64,000 nucleotides of DNA from Clarkia xantiana subsp. parviflora (lineage: Eukaryota > Streptophyta > Magnoliopsida > Myrtales > Onagraceae): positions 8,968,166 to 9,032,165 of the forward strand of contig JAPTYO010000005.1 of NCBI GenBank assembly GCA_036873135.1. Direction: 5' to 3'. A program made the position numbers and the translations under genes. The notes below the pieces were generated by a model. That model was given only the letters and a program-made list of their open reading frames with translations, made no database searches and was not told the DNA's origin. Positions 11,182 through 22,600 of the stretch are shown piece after piece (position 1 is the stretch's first letter; each line of letters opens with the position of its first letter).

Positions 11182-11193
11182 CAGACGGCGCCA
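11182..11193 (-). promoter_or_regulatory. Gyp-A primer binding site
   Basis: The minus strand reads TGGCGCCGTCTG two bases inside the 5' LTR, and the identical 12-mer occupies the same place in Gyp-B. It is where a tRNA primes minus-strand DNA synthesis. I do not assign the tRNA. Confidence 0.8.
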
Positions 11194-11195
11194 AA

Positions 11196-11864
11196 TTTTG
11201 GGTTCGCTTCACCACTTGGGTTGTTTCGGGCTTTTTCCTTCACGATCGGGCTCGAGATATATGTATAAGGACGGGAACGCCGCAATCCTTAATACACAAT
11301 CGCCGAGCGGGACTCTGATCCTCAACCTTGGACTCTTGATCTTCGAGACCTGAACGAAGGGCAGTAACCAGCGTGGGGGGGGGGGGGGGGATGCTGGTTG
11401 GGCCCACTCCGACGCTCAAGTTAGCACTTTTAGAGAGAGAAAGCCTTAGAGAGAGGTCAGAGCATTTCAAGTCCAAAAGTGAGGGAATTATCCAAATGGG
11501 AGACCTAGGCCCCCTATTTATAGGGAACCTAAGGATCATGCCCAGTTTGGAATTACCTGATGTCGGTATGTAAGGAAGACGTATACCGTCATCAAGGCGG
11601 ACTATGTATGCACCGACTTTCCGCACTTTGCAATTTAATCGGGGTGAGCGTACGAGGTAAAAATGGTAATCCGGACCTACCCGGATTGTTTTATCAATCC
11701 GGGACGGGTCCGGATTGCCGAAGCAATCCGGAAGTCTTCCAGCCCGGGACTTACGCGTATCCCAGACCGTTTTTAGACTTAGGTGTCCTGTAATAGGGTT
11801 TTTTGGGATATTTTGACGGGGACCGAAATGTAAATACGAACCCGAATTGGACAGATATCTTACA
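11196..11864 (-). repeat. Gyp-A 5' LTR (669 bp)
   Basis: It pairs with 2064-2779. Relative to that copy, the first bases are TTTT instead of TGTT, the G run at 11375-11390 is 16 long instead of 6, and 57 bp are missing. The missing segment is bounded in the other LTR by two copies of CAATCCGGA, consistent with a deletion between short direct repeats. Confidence 0.92.
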
Positions 11865-12573
11865 GGAAGCATAGACTGCATAATGTGCAAATAAATTGCA
11901 CTCAAAACAGATTTAATAATGACCGATCTTCCTGCCATAGAAACGAGTTTTGATCTCCACCCAGTCAATTTAGATTTGACCTTATTAATCACAAACTCGA
12001 TAGATTCTTTACTTTTATTTGAGAGATCCATGGGAAATCCTAAATAAGTACTTAAACTATCCACTTTACTCAAACCCAAGAAAGAAGACAACTGTTTTGA
12101 AACATCAACATTCATATTTTTAGAAAAAGTTATTTGAGACTTCTCAAATTTTTTTTTTGTCCAGACAAAGAGCAAAAATCTTGGAGCACTCTTTTAATTT
12201 CCATACAATTTTTGAAAGAAGCTTCTCCCATTAGGATTAAATCATCTGCAAAAAGAAGGTGGGATAAAGCTAAAGAATTTCTACTAATTTTAAGAGGCTT
12301 CCAACAACCCTTATTTATCTCATCTTCAATATAACTCAAATAATCCATGCAAATGATAAAGATATAGGGGGAAAGAGGATCCCCTTATCTTATTCCTCTA
12401 GATGGTTGAAAACTATCAAGCTTTTCCTCGTTGAAATGAATAGAAACAGAGGTAGAAAACACGCATTTCATAATAACTTCAATCAGGTTCCTAGGAAATT
12501 GAAAGTGAGTGAGGGTTTTTAAATGGAAGTCCCACTCCAGTCTATCATAAGCCTTTTCAAGATCCAGTTTCAA
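11865..12573 (-). pseudogene. LINE reverse transcriptase core
   Basis: Minus frames show the RT motifs in order: KLDLEKAYDRLEW (palm), a GIR block where QGDPLSP should begin but with a stop instead, HLLFADDLIL with the catalytic Asp pair (about 12240-12260), and TYLGFPMDLSNKSKESIEFVINKVKSKLTGW. Shifts near 12175 and a stop near 12384 split the gene. RT performs target-primed reverse transcription in an active LINE. The frame continues to the point of the Gyp-A insertion. Confidence 0.85.
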
Positions 12574-13417
12574 ATCATAAGGCTAGAATCCCCTTTCTTT
12601 TTTTTCAACACACCAAGAGCTTCCATAAGCCTTTTCATGAATCACAACATCCGTTCAAGTTTTGGCAACTATATTTTTAAAATCCGAGTGGTCCATCCAC
12701 ATAGGCTCAAAGCGGAAATGTCTCATATTATTTCTTAAAACTTAAAGAATTTGTTGACAAAAGGATTGGACAGTGGTCAGATTTTGTTCGAGGGAGGTGC
12801 TTGACAGAGACATTAGGAAATTTGACTCTCCAATCTGTATTTGAAATAACCCTATTAAGCCTCTCTTGAACATAATTTCCATTTCTACACATTCTAGCCC
12901 AAATGAATTTAGGACTAAAGAATCCAAGATCAGAAAGAGAGCATGAAATTTTATGACCCTAGCATTATCAATAGGTCCACCTCTTTCTTTTCAGAGCTAT
13001 GTAAAACATCATTAAATCTCCCATAACTACCCAAGGCAATTCATTTGCTAAGGAAATGGTTTTGAGATTCTCCCACAACACCCATCTTTCACTGGTTTCA
13101 ACACTAGCAAAAATAGCAGAGAGCAACAAAGAAAAATTTGAGTCGTGTACCTTGATAAGAGCATGTATTTCTTGTTCAGTGGATGCCATAATTTTCATGT
13201 CCAGTTTAACCAAGTTCCACAGAAGCAGAAGACCACCACTGAGACCTCTAGAGTCAACTTCGTAGAAAGAATTAAGCTTAATTCTCGCAGCTTGGCGTCT
13301 CAGGTTATTGCCACTAAGCATAGTTTCAAGTAGTATGACTACATTCAGATTATGTCGGTAGATGAAGTCATTCACAGAGTTCACAACATTATTGCTCCCT
13401 AGTACAGACAAACACAT
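12574..13417 (-). pseudogene. LINE endonuclease domain and linker to RT
   Basis: The frame 13417-12968 matches the start of an AP-type LINE endonuclease: SVLGSNNVVNSVNDFIYRHNLNVVILLETMLSG, then SFYEVDSRGLSGGLLLLWN and LPWVVMGDLMMF. The Glu in LLETM corresponds to the catalytic Glu. In the usual WVVMGDFN motif the Asp is kept, while the expected FN is LM. The linker 12927-12742 is in another frame with internal stops. Confidence 0.75.
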
Positions 13418-13504
13418 TCATAGAGAACTTAGCTGGTTTCCCCTCCATTTATATCTATACAATTCATAATAACAACATGGATAAAATGAGGCATTTAGCT
13501 GGAT

Positions 13505-14420
13505 TTATGATTTTCCAACTTGGCTTGAGTCGCGATCATCATGTCTGAGACAGTCTTTATCGCCATCGGTGGGAAATTCATTGGAGATTTGAGATTTAGA
13601 TTGAAATTTTTTTCTTTCCGCTTCACTTAAAAATTCCAGAGCTCTTCCGCGTTGGATCTTGGGGGGTCCATCCATACCGTCAGTGGCACCATGGGTAGCG
13701 CTGCGAAATCTTGGAGGTGATCCGCTTCTCTCACGAAGTGGGTAGTCTCTAAGGGTAAAATTGGGGGTGGAATCAACATTTGAAACCCCGAGTATGTTGT
13801 TGGGCGCGGTTCGAAGACTTAGGGTTCCTGAAGCTTGGTCGATTCCTCCGACTCCCATCGATTGGTTTCCACAAGTTGGCTTTCTTTGATCCTTTTCAAC
13901 GATCATTTCTCTTGGCTTGTTGTCGTCATAAATTTTACTACCCCCTAATTTCGGAAAGCAATTTGGAGTAAGGAGAGTTTCCGAACTTTCTCCTTGGAAC
14001 ACGCTTTGATCTTTGCTCAAAATTTGCTTCTTGAATTTCCATTCGGAGCGAGGATTCGCAAGGGTTTGAAGGATAGGGAAATTAGAAGCAATATTTTTTC
14101 CTCTCGTATCTGACACGAGAATTTCTTTTTCCAAGTTAGGTTCCTTAGTGGACTTTACTCCACTAAATTGAAGATGTTGAGCTTCTTTTTTCTTAAGCCC
14201 ATATTGCACTTGACTTTTTTTCTCCTTTTGAAATTTTTTTTGGTGTCATTCTATTGTTACCGTTGTCTGTACGTCTTTCTCCGAAAGTAGGGACATTCTT
14301 ACTAGCGGTTACCGGCCGTTGTGTGCCCACTCTGTTCACTGGAAATTTTTTCCGACGACTAAAAACCATACAAAGTCCATACCCTCGTTTAGCTTCATTG
14401 GATTTTTGTTTTTCACAATG
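13505..14420 (-). pseudogene. LINE ORF1 C-terminal half (right up to hAT-1)
   Basis: Two overlapping minus frames (14477-14193 and 14209-13505) form a basic, Ser/Pro-rich tail including GYGLCMVFSRRKKFPVNR, like the region after the zinc knuckle in plant LINE ORF1. The sequence of ORF1 is continuous with 15840 once hAT-1 and one 8-bp duplication are taken out. Frames change once near 14200. Confidence 0.65.
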
Positions 14421-14428
14421 GGTATCAT

Positions 14429-15832
14429 CAAGGGCGGACCTAGGTAGAGCCGAGGGTGTGCAGTCGCACCCGCTCAACTTTGTATAATTTTTATAAATTA
14501 GTTGTATATACTATTCAATGCGTTAATTTTGCACCCTCTCAATAAATGAATGTTGCACCCTCTTAAAAAATGAAATGTTGCACCATTAACCCCTCGCTTA
14601 AATATAAAAGTGGTGCAACATTAAATATAAATAAAAATATTACGAATAGATATTACATATTACTATTTACCATAAAATGTATGTAGAAGTATATACCTAA
14701 AAAGACTATATCTATATCTAACTAGTTAGGTAACAAGATATATGTAGAAAAAAAACTAATAATACGTGTAATAGTAATTATCAAATAAGATGGTGCAAGT
14801 TCATATCAAAGAGCAGAAGCAAATAGACTCTTAGAATCCCTGCAATCATTTGAATTTATTTTCACATTGCATTTGATGAAGACCGTTTTAGGGATAACAA
14901 ACGAATTGTCTCAAGCTTTGCAGAGGAAAGTTCAAGATATTGTTAATGCGATAAGGATGGTTGATGCTTCTAAGGAACGCTTGCAGGCCATGAGAGATGA
15001 AGGATGAGATGCTTTACTGATTGAAGTCTCCTTATTTTGTAAGGAACATGATATTGATGTTCCTAACATGAATGAATTATTTATATCTAAGGGGACACGA
15101 AGACGTGAAGCTCAACAGATGCTTAATTTGGATTGATATCGCGCAAGTTTGTTCTATGTTGTTCTTGATAGGCATCTCCAAGAGTTAAATGCTCGATTTA
15201 AAGAGGTAAGTACATAGTTGCTTATTTGTGTGGCATGTTTCAGTCCGGAGAATAACTTTTCAGCATTTGACAATGACAAGTTGAAACGTCTTGCTCAGTT
15301 TTATCCGTGTAAATTCTCTCGGAATGAGTTGATGACACTTAATAATCAACTTCAGGCGTACATTGTTGAGGTACAAAAAAGTGACGACTTTTCAAGGATA
15401 ACATCGATCTCTACCTTGGCAGAGAAGCTAGTTGTCACGAAGAGAAGTATGTGCTATCCTCTGGTTTATTTGCTCTTGAAATTGGCGTTACTTTTAACCG
15501 TGGCTACTGCAACAGAAGAAAAAGCTTTCTCCGCTATGAAATTTGTGAAAACAAGAATTTGAAACCGAATGGGGGATGATTTCATAAGTGATTGCTTGGT
15601 GAATTTCATTGAGAAATATGTATTTGACTCCATTGATAATGAATCTGTTATGTTACATTTTTAAAATATGAAAACTCGTAGGGGAATATTGTAATTAGTT
15701 TGTGTTTTACCTTAATGAATCTAGTTTATTTATTGGCTTTTTATTTACTATTACTATTTATATGCAATATTTTCTTTTAAAAAAATCGATCAATCATGCA
15801 TCCCCTATTCCCGAGTCCTGGGTCCGCCACTG
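14429..15832 (+). mobile_element. hAT-1: internally decayed hAT transposon with 8-bp target duplication
   Basis: The ends are imperfect terminal inverted repeats: CAAGGGCGGACCTAGG at the left and, as reverse complement of the right end, CAGTGGCGGACCCAGG (13 of 16 identical). They are flanked by GGTATCAT at 14421-14428 and 15833-15840, an exact 8-bp duplication typical of hAT. The element lies inside LINE ORF1, so it landed after the LINE. It is 1.4 kb and holds only the C-terminal part of a transposase. Confidence 0.93.
14795..15663 (+). pseudogene. hAT transposase C-terminal part with dimerisation domain
   Basis: The plus frame gives SFEFIFTLHLMKTVLGITNELSQALQ, then QDIVNAIRMVDASKERLQAMRDEG, and finally the hAT dimerisation block LAQFYPCKFSRNELMTL...YPLVYLLLKLALLLTVATATEEKAFSAMKFVKTR. 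This matches the plant TTF-type zinc finger/hAT-dimerisation proteins. In-frame stops after RDEG and after MLNLD, and further lesions, prevent expression. The N-terminal zinc finger and most of the catalytic RNase H-like core are missing, so it is a deletion derivative. Confidence 0.85.
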
Positions 15833-16810
15833 GGTATCATGAATCTCAGTGAAATCTTGACCAGTCTGCAATTGGGTTGATTTATGAGGAATTTCAGGTG
15901 AGGTATTACTCACGCACACAATATCCATTTTCCCTTTCTTAGACAAGTGTTCTTGCGATTTTCTCACACTGCATTCGTCCATTCTATGGCCTACAACTCC
16001 ACAACTAAAACAGAGTGCATGTATGCCTTCTTAAAAGAGATCCAACCGGAGATTATCAATTCCCAGGAACATGTGGAGAGGCTTTGTTAAATTCACTTGA
16101 ACACAGAATCTAGGAAATTTTCCGCTATCCCTATTAATCGTAGCCATATCGATTTTGAGTAAGGGACCAATTTTCCTTCCATTTTTTTCAAGGTACTCGG
16201 GTACATAGTACTCCGATTGGAGAGCTCGAATTCTAACCCACAAAGTTACAACATTGAATTTTGCCTTAGCATGTTGGAACTTTGGTTCCCAGAGCCTCAT
16301 TCTATGAAAACTTGAATTGATGAACCATGGACCATCCCGGAGGACTTTGTCTAGATCAACTCTGCATCGAAATGCTATCTTGTAAAAACCATGGCCTAAA
16401 TCCATGATTTGGAACCCCTTTTGTAATTTCCACAAGTCGTGTAGTTTTCCGTGGAGAAAGTTGAACGCTACCGACTTTCCAAAGAGTTTAATAATGATAT
16501 CAAGAGCATGAGCTTTTCTCATAGCAATTTTTTCCTCCCTTGAGAAGAAGATGTTTTTACCAGTTTCATCCGGAAATTCATCTATTTCCTCATCAACATC
16601 GTCGAACAAATATTGTTCAGTGTAAAAAGCATTTTCAAAGGCACCTGGGATCACTCCCGTCAATTTTGCCTTGAAGGATGTTTTGGCATGAGATGTCTCC
16701 TTTGAGGAGAGCATCTCTACCTCCATGAAATGACTCTTTGAGGCTGCAGTTACCTTACAGGAGAGTTTCCAGTTGCTTATAGAGAAATCAATCTCTTCCC
16801 AGGTCTCCTC
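15833..16810 (-). pseudogene. LINE ORF1 N-terminal half: DUF4283 and CCHC knuckle
   Basis: The frame 16726-16031 carries DUF4283: LFGKSVAFNFLHGKLHDLW, MDLGHGFYKIAFRCRVDLDKVLRDGPWFINSSFHRMRLWEP and NVVTLWVRIRALQSEYY. After one stop (TAA near 16031) follows a zinc knuckle CFSCGVVGHRMDEC (C-x2-C-x4-H-x4-C, 15971-16021). Such ORF1 proteins bind element RNA. The frame is open upstream of 16726 to about 16800, so the original start was probably further up and is lost. hAT-1 interrupts the gene at 15833. Confidence 0.82.
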
Positions 16811-16841
16811 CGGTAGAAAACAGAGTTGAGAGAGAGAGAGA

Positions 16842-17449
16842 CTTTTCGATATATAGCGGACAATAAAATGGAGGTTTTGTGTTACCTTGAATGCATCTAT
16901 CTGTTTTATATTTATCGTGTATAAATAGGTTCGAAATGCCCCATCTCATTTTGGCAGGACATATATGTACATATTGTATATTACATCATATTACTTCTAC
17001 GGATAACCCAACCTTTTTAAGAATCTATATCTATCAATCTATTTTATATATAAGTTGGATACAAGGCTATTAATCAGGTTTCTAACCACCTAAGAAATTT
17101 GAAATTTTATTGGCCCGTGGATTTTACGCGCCTTCTGATTTTTTCTTCTTTGATGCCCTTCTCCAATTTAGCGTTACGAATCGAAACGGCTCTTAGCTTC
17201 TTCTTTGACAATAGGGTTCATCTTTTCTGACGTTCCTTCTATTTTAGCGTTACAAATTGAAAATTCAAGATCGCAAGCATTAAAGATTAAATATTACATA
17301 TTAGCGTTTCACCGTTTCTTCTTAGGTAATTAATATTCTCAACTGGATCTTCAGTGCTGGTATTTTTAAAACTCTTTCACCGCGATCATTGACAAGGAGC
17401 GTGTGGCTCAGATACGACCGGCAGATACGGCAGATACGACGGGCATCGT
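16842..17449. other. Unassigned DNA between the LINE and Cop-1
   Basis: No gene is seen. A GA-rich tract (16826-16843) marks the LINE leader. Within 17170-17270 a direct repeat of about 22 bp (TTTAGCGTTACGAATCGAAA and a variant) recurs at about 75-bp spacing. Near 17410-17450 the word CAGATACGACGGGCATCGTA begins the Cop-1 similarity in scrambled form. Confidence 0.4.
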
Positions 17450-18657
17450 ATCATTGACTCATACGAGTTTTGCCGTGCGACCGGCAGATACGACGGGCAT
17501 CGTGCTACTCATCTGTTAAGAGTGTTGTAGCGCCCGCGGAACGTTGATTCCCTATCTCAAATCAACCTGTTAGAAACATCAAATTGTATCGGGCTGTATC
17601 CTTGGTCAACTGTTAATTCTCCAATTGCTTAGTTTCCACATAGGAACACTTCTCCAAGGCATCCGTACAAGTATTCACAACGTTCAACTAATATCCGGTT
17701 GGCGGCCACCTAGTGAATACAAGAGTCGGTGAATTACAGGTGAACTTGACCATCCCCATCGATCATACCCTTAGTCAAACCCAACCGGTTTCCAAAGACG
17801 TGGTAACATGGCCTTTTTCTTCAGCGCTGCGCTCATACGTCAGGAAGCGAACATTGAGCCTGACCTTAGGTATGAGTTCTGAGTCCATGAGGATACTTCG
17901 GGTGGCTCTTCATAAGGCTCACGAGATCAATCACACGCTCGAGGTGAAGAATTTTGCGCCATCTGAATCTCGAGGATTCTACCTAGCACAACCGAGCATG
18001 ACCCCGTGGTCGAACATGGCACGCGTAGTATGAAAAACGCGTCGATAGCATACCCGAACATTGTTAGGTGTGGGATATGTCAATGATGCTATCACAGACT
18101 TTCATCTGGCCCTGAATGTGGTTAATGATGAACAGAGTTCATCACCGACGATGTGCAAAAGGAAGATCATGTCGTTTTACTCCAAAACCAAATGATCGTT
18201 TTGCGTAACCAAGTTTATCCAACTGGTTCTTAGCCAGTCTTCCTGTGGCAGAGGTCCCCCTCTCCTACAAGATGACCGTGCCCGGATGACAAGACAAGGC
18301 CCACATTCACATAATTTAGGCAGAGGATTGCGTCCTTCTATGACTTAGTTTATAGACCGCAAAATCCGATGTAATCAAACATTATGACGTCGATGAATCA
18401 TAAACTCGAATTGCAATTCTCTCATTTATCAAAAATGTAACTTTCAGTTATCAAAATGTTATCACATATGTACGCCCACTTATAAACCCTACGCAATCCA
18501 AGCAGTTTAACATGCTTTTCAAATGTCCCTTTGCGTAATGGTTTAGTTAATTGGGTCCGCTACCATGACATCAGTGGGCGATTATTCTAAAGTGATTATA
18601 TTGTTTTCTACCATAGATTTAACATAATTATATTTCATATCAATGTGTTTAGTCCTA
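17450..18657 (-). other. Cop-1 3' untranslated region
   Basis: It aligns with the region between pol and the 3' LTR in Cop-2 and Cop-3 (for example, the block around CCGGTTGGCGGCCACCTAGTG at 17696-17716). A stem-loop like that in Cop-2 and Cop-3 is present around 18207-18228, with one compensated pair. An antisense 106-codon frame here is not kept in Cop-2, so I do not call it a gene. Confidence 0.65.
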
Positions 18658-20640
18658 CTATGGTACTTTTGATTCTTTACTACCGCAATGGCTGCCTGAT
18701 CTGTCAGAGAACACCTTCACAGGCTTACTCCCAACATCGTCATCAAGCAGCACAGTAAGAAGCCTTTTTAGCCAGACCGCTTCCTGTGCATTTTGGAGAG
18801 AGCAACGAATTCCGATTCCATCGTAGATAGCGCGACACATGATTGCTTCTTACTCGTCCATGAAATGACGACATTAGCAAGGAGAAACACTCCTCGTGTG
18901 GTGGACTTACGATCGTCTGGATCACCACCATGGTCGGCGTCACTGAATCCGGTCTAACTTCCAGCCCTCATAGCACAGTATGTAGTCGGTAGTACCTTTC
19001 AGATATCATATGATCCGTTTTACAGCTTTTAAATGTTGATAACCAGGGTCTGATTGGAATGTTGCTACTAGGCCCACAGTGTAACAGATGTCCGGATGAG
19101 TGCAAAGCATGGCGTACATGAGACTTCCGACCATGCTTAAATACTCTGCACTCCTCATCTGTTCACACTCTTGCTGGTTCTTCGGGCCGTCACGTTTTGA
19201 CAACACGCACCCGAATACTACCGGCGTCTCCACGGGTTTAGCATTTTGTAATCTAAACCTTTTTAATAGTTTGTTGATGTAGGCTTCCTGAGATAGACAT
19301 AATCTCTGGATGGCACGATCTCTAGCAGTTTTAATGCCCAAGATGTACGTAGCCTCTCCCATGTCTTTCATCTCAAAGACAGATGCCAACTAGGACTTTG
19401 ATTCATGCATGAAACTCACATCATTCGCAGCAATGAGTATGTCATCCACGTATAAAGTTAAGATGACGTACTTAGACTCAGAGGTCTTTGTATACACGCA
19501 TGGATCCTCGTGGAGATTCACGAATCCATTTCCAACGATTTCCTCGTGGAATTTGCGGTACCATTGCCGGGACGATTGTTTAAGACCGTAAATGGATCTT
19601 TGGAGCTTACAAAATTTATGTTCGTTACCAAGAGTAATGAAACCCTCCGGTAGCTCCATATAGATCTCTTCCTCCAGGTTTCCGTGGAGGAATGCGGTCT
19701 TAACATCCATTTGGTGCAGCTCTTGATCGAGGCATGCGACCAGGGCTATGGTTGCCCTGACTGTGGTGTTCCGCATAGTCGGTGAGTATGTCTCATCAAA
19801 GTCCACTCCGTGAAGCTGGTTGTATCCTTTCGCAACTAGTCGAGCTTTGTATCGCTCGACATTTCCATCAGCGGTGAGTTTCAGTTTCAGAACCCACTTA
19901 GCCCCTATGGCCCTGCGGTTAGCAGGTAAATCAACTAACGACTATACCGAATTGGCTTTCATTGAGGCGATCTCTTCCTCCAATGCTTTCCTCCATTCCT
20001 TCGCTTGAGGTCCTTTCAACGCTTGTTGAACCGTTACCGGTTTGTCAACAGAAGTTAGGGTGAATATCTCACCCTTCTCGATGGGATACTTCTTGGGAGA
20101 AGTTCGATGCCTTTGACTTCGTCTAGGCTCGTTTATCCCATCTAGAGTCTGAACGATGCTCCCACTCGGAATAATGCTTTCTATTGGAGTATCACTCCCA
20201 CTGGGAACAAGGGCAGTGCTAGAACCTTGACCTACAACTTTTCTTGGACGACCTCTCAGTCTCGGGATTTTACCTCCGAGATTAATTCCTTGATCACTAG
20301 GACCTGGAACTAAGTTGGTTGATCCACTCCCACTGGGAACAATGGGTAGTTGTGGTATTATTGGATTTTCATCCAGCGGTCTGGCTACGTGATTATCAGG
20401 TTCAACTTGATTCGCACCTGCATCAACAGTGATTTGTGTGGTAGGATTGGTTCCTCCCATAGGATTTACTATGAAAATGTCTCCATTTTCATTTACCATT
20501 TCATTCACTTGCGTTGCTGCCTCAAATCTCCCACTAGAAATAAGTGGGACCTAACAATCATCGTAATCCTACTCCAATTCGATCAAGACTTCGTCTGTTT
20601 TCATTTCACCAAGCGTTGGAAATTTGTCCTCTAGGAATGT
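18658..20640 (-). pseudogene. Cop-1 pol remnant: reverse transcriptase and RNase H
   Basis: Frames 20508-19942, 19806-19390, 19389-19006 and 18840-18658 together give the copia RT (RVT_2): DETYSPTMRNTTVRATIALVA, HQMDVKTAFLHGNLEEEIYM, LYVDDILIAAND (YVDD at 19441-19452) and MKDMGEATYILGIK, followed by RNase H traces with AQEAVWLKRLL. The preceding region (RRSQRHRTSPKKYPIEKGEIFTL) is the linker from integrase. Integrase itself is not recognisable. Several stops, including one after the YVDD block at 19390, make it non-functional. Confidence 0.85.
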
Positions 20641-22020
20641 AACGTCTCATGTTCGACCACTACACCATTATCCCAAGCTAATTTATACATGTATCCTCTA
20701 AGAGTAGTTATTATACTTTCAGTTCAAATACTTGTTTAATGCGCAAGTTAATGTCGGACGATGATAAGATTTAACTCGTTATCATTCCCTTTTAGCTTTT
20801 GTGGCGTCGTGTTTGACCGATTTAATTGAAACATATTTCTACATTGATGTGAGTCAACTGCTTTTCATCCTATAGGGAACGTCGGTCGTTGAAATCTAAC
20901 ATTATGTTTTCAAACCACGCCAGTTGAAGTGTGTTATCGATATGAATATCTTGCCAAACTACTCGTTCAAGACATTTAGTGGGAGAGTCATTTTATCGAC
21001 ATCATCCTTTTTCATTTGCCAATTCATCTCATAGACTTATTTATCTCTGAACTGTGCATTGGGCTTTCGCCTTATGCGTCAGTTAACACTTTTACAAGTT
21101 CGGGGTAGCTTGTGAAGCATACCTCTTTTCGTCGTACAAGTATTAGATGAATTATTCTCAAAGGGAGACAAATGAAAATTTCGGCATTCTTTCATTAAAA
21201 CACTTCATCATTAAATTCATACTCTGAAAACGACGTGTTCCTTCTTTCGAGGTACACGCACCCGTGGCGCCTATTCCAGGTTTAACCCATGGTATAAATC
21301 GTTTCGTTTCTAAAATTTAATTTAATTTAGTCTAATCCAATCGGTGTCGCACATGTTCATCATTACGGAATTTATCATATAATGGGGTTCTAACATATAA
21401 GGAATACTAAATCTTTCGATCTAGCCACGCAGTCGATGGGTTTATTCAGTTCAGTTGTCCTGACTGAGATGACGGAGCATGTGTGTCGTTTCGTTTCATT
21501 TAGGCTCTTTTACCTAGCCCAAAAATTTGGTTCCAAACCCGTGCGTATGAATTTTCGTTTCGGATCGTTCCCTATTGCCGGGCCGTTAAATTGATAAGAA
21601 AATTGTGCTACGAATCGAGCTACAATTAATGAATCTCAAAATAACCAAAATTTTAGTCTGAAACGAAAAACAAACGATAAATGACAATGGTATGGTTCTT
21701 GATCTGAAAGTCGCGTATTTGATCCATGCATGTCGCCCACATAGTCGAGAACTTTGAGTCACGTTGAACATTACACCTGAGTAAATTCATGAGTGAATCA
21801 CATCAAATGATTTGTGTCCGTATAAAACATTTTCCAGCTTTATGCTCATGACATACGAGGCGTACTTGGGACGCATTTTATCAACGGGGTTTAACACCCT
21901 GGATTATCGTATAGGACCTATTCGGTCCAGTTCTCTTCATGATATGTGGATCATGGTTGGCTTCTTTCGACCCACTGTGGCGCAGAGAAGGTTGTGCCTT
22001 TACTGCTGTGGTTACTGTAC
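20641..22020 (-). other. Cop-1 non-coding spacer between gag and RT
   Basis: No frame is convincing. The sequence is collinear with 26690-27540 in Cop-2 and with 61020-61700 in Cop-5, so this spacer is a shared family feature. It occupies the place where protease and the integrase core should lie. Confidence 0.6.
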
Positions 22021-22600
22021 TTGACTAGGCTCATGGTAAGTGAGTCCCGTCAACATCAGACAACCATATACATCTTTTCCATGTTGACCTTTCATCACGA
22101 AGGTCTTGAGCGGCTTTTACACCAGCATCCATGGAAAGAGAGAAGACAATCACATTCAACCAAAATATTTCTAGCTTTAGCATCCTTGCTTGATGTAAAT
22201 GAATACCAAGCGGTAACATTGTCTGGTTGCAATTGAAGTTTTCTTCAACCCCTTTATCCAGAGTTGAATGTATCACCACATACGCGTTCAGATCATCAAA
22301 GAACCTACTCCCATTCTTTGGGAAACAAATTATCACATTCATCACTCATCGTCAAAATTATACAGACTACAATATTCATCCGTAGTTGTCCTCTCCGCTT
22401 TTGGGAATCGTAACAGAGAGTTCAACACATACTCCTTTTATTCATCATAATTCATACCATCAAGATTGCGAGGAATATCGAATCGCACTCATTCAACCAA
22501 CTCATACGAACACATTGATAATCATGCATAATCAGGGAGACTATACCATTTTGAGAAATAATTGCGTACATCAGATATCTATTAAGACGGAATACGACAA
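22021..22600 (-). pseudogene. Cop-1 gag remnant (type shared with Cop-4 and Cop-5)
   Basis: The minus frame 22345-22031 reads STLDKGVEENFNCNQTM..., SMDAGVKAAQDLRDERSTW, collinear with Cop-5 gag (MSTLDKEVVEDFKLNYPTLQLWCAL) and Cop-4 (MDAGVKAARNIQNERSTWRR). Gag would build the particle. Stops cut the N-terminal part. Confidence 0.65.

Larger units (their letters stand above)
2064..11864 (-). mobile_element. Gyp-A: Tat-type gypsy LTR retrotransposon lacking RT and integrase
   Basis: Two LTRs (2064-2779 and 11196-11864) enclose a primer site beside the right LTR and a purine tract beside the left LTR, so the element runs on the minus strand. Order: 5' LTR, gag, protease plus second gag-like domain, non-coding spacer, a spliced antisense gene, a 66-bp tandem array, 3' LTR. 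No RT, RNase H or integrase motif is visible, so mobility would need enzymes from a relative such as Gyp-B. The flanks TGAAG (2059-2063) and GGAAG (11865-11869) are a target duplication with one mismatch. LTRs differ at about 20 of 660 aligned sites by eye, roughly a million years at the commonly used grass LTR rate. Confidence 0.88.
354..16841 (-). mobile_element. Degenerate plant LINE (L1 clade) split by Gyp-A and hAT-1
   Basis: Read on the minus strand, the order from right to left is ORF1 with DUF4283 and a CCHC knuckle, ORF1 C-terminal part, endonuclease, reverse transcriptase, zinc-finger-like linker, RNase H and a poly(A) tail. That is the order of plant L1-type LINEs. The coding sequence stops abruptly at 11865 and resumes at 2063, and stops at 15833 and resumes at 14428, exactly at the ends of two inserted elements. 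Stops and frameshifts occur throughout, so it is dead. The 5' end near 16841 is approximate, and I found no convincing target duplication. Confidence 0.85.

Noticed and set aside
11240..11873. Coding part of the minus frame that runs from LINE RT into the Gyp-A LTR
   Set aside because: Only the portion right of 11864 is LINE; the rest is translation of the LTR.
354..16900. Target duplication of the LINE
   Set aside because: I compared the sequence before the poly-T with that after the ORF1 leader and found no convincing match.
17713..18033. Antisense protein in the copia 3' region (Cop-1, partly in Cop-3 at 51815-51997)
   Set aside because: The similarity is explained by DNA conservation; the frame is broken in Cop-2 and Cop-5.
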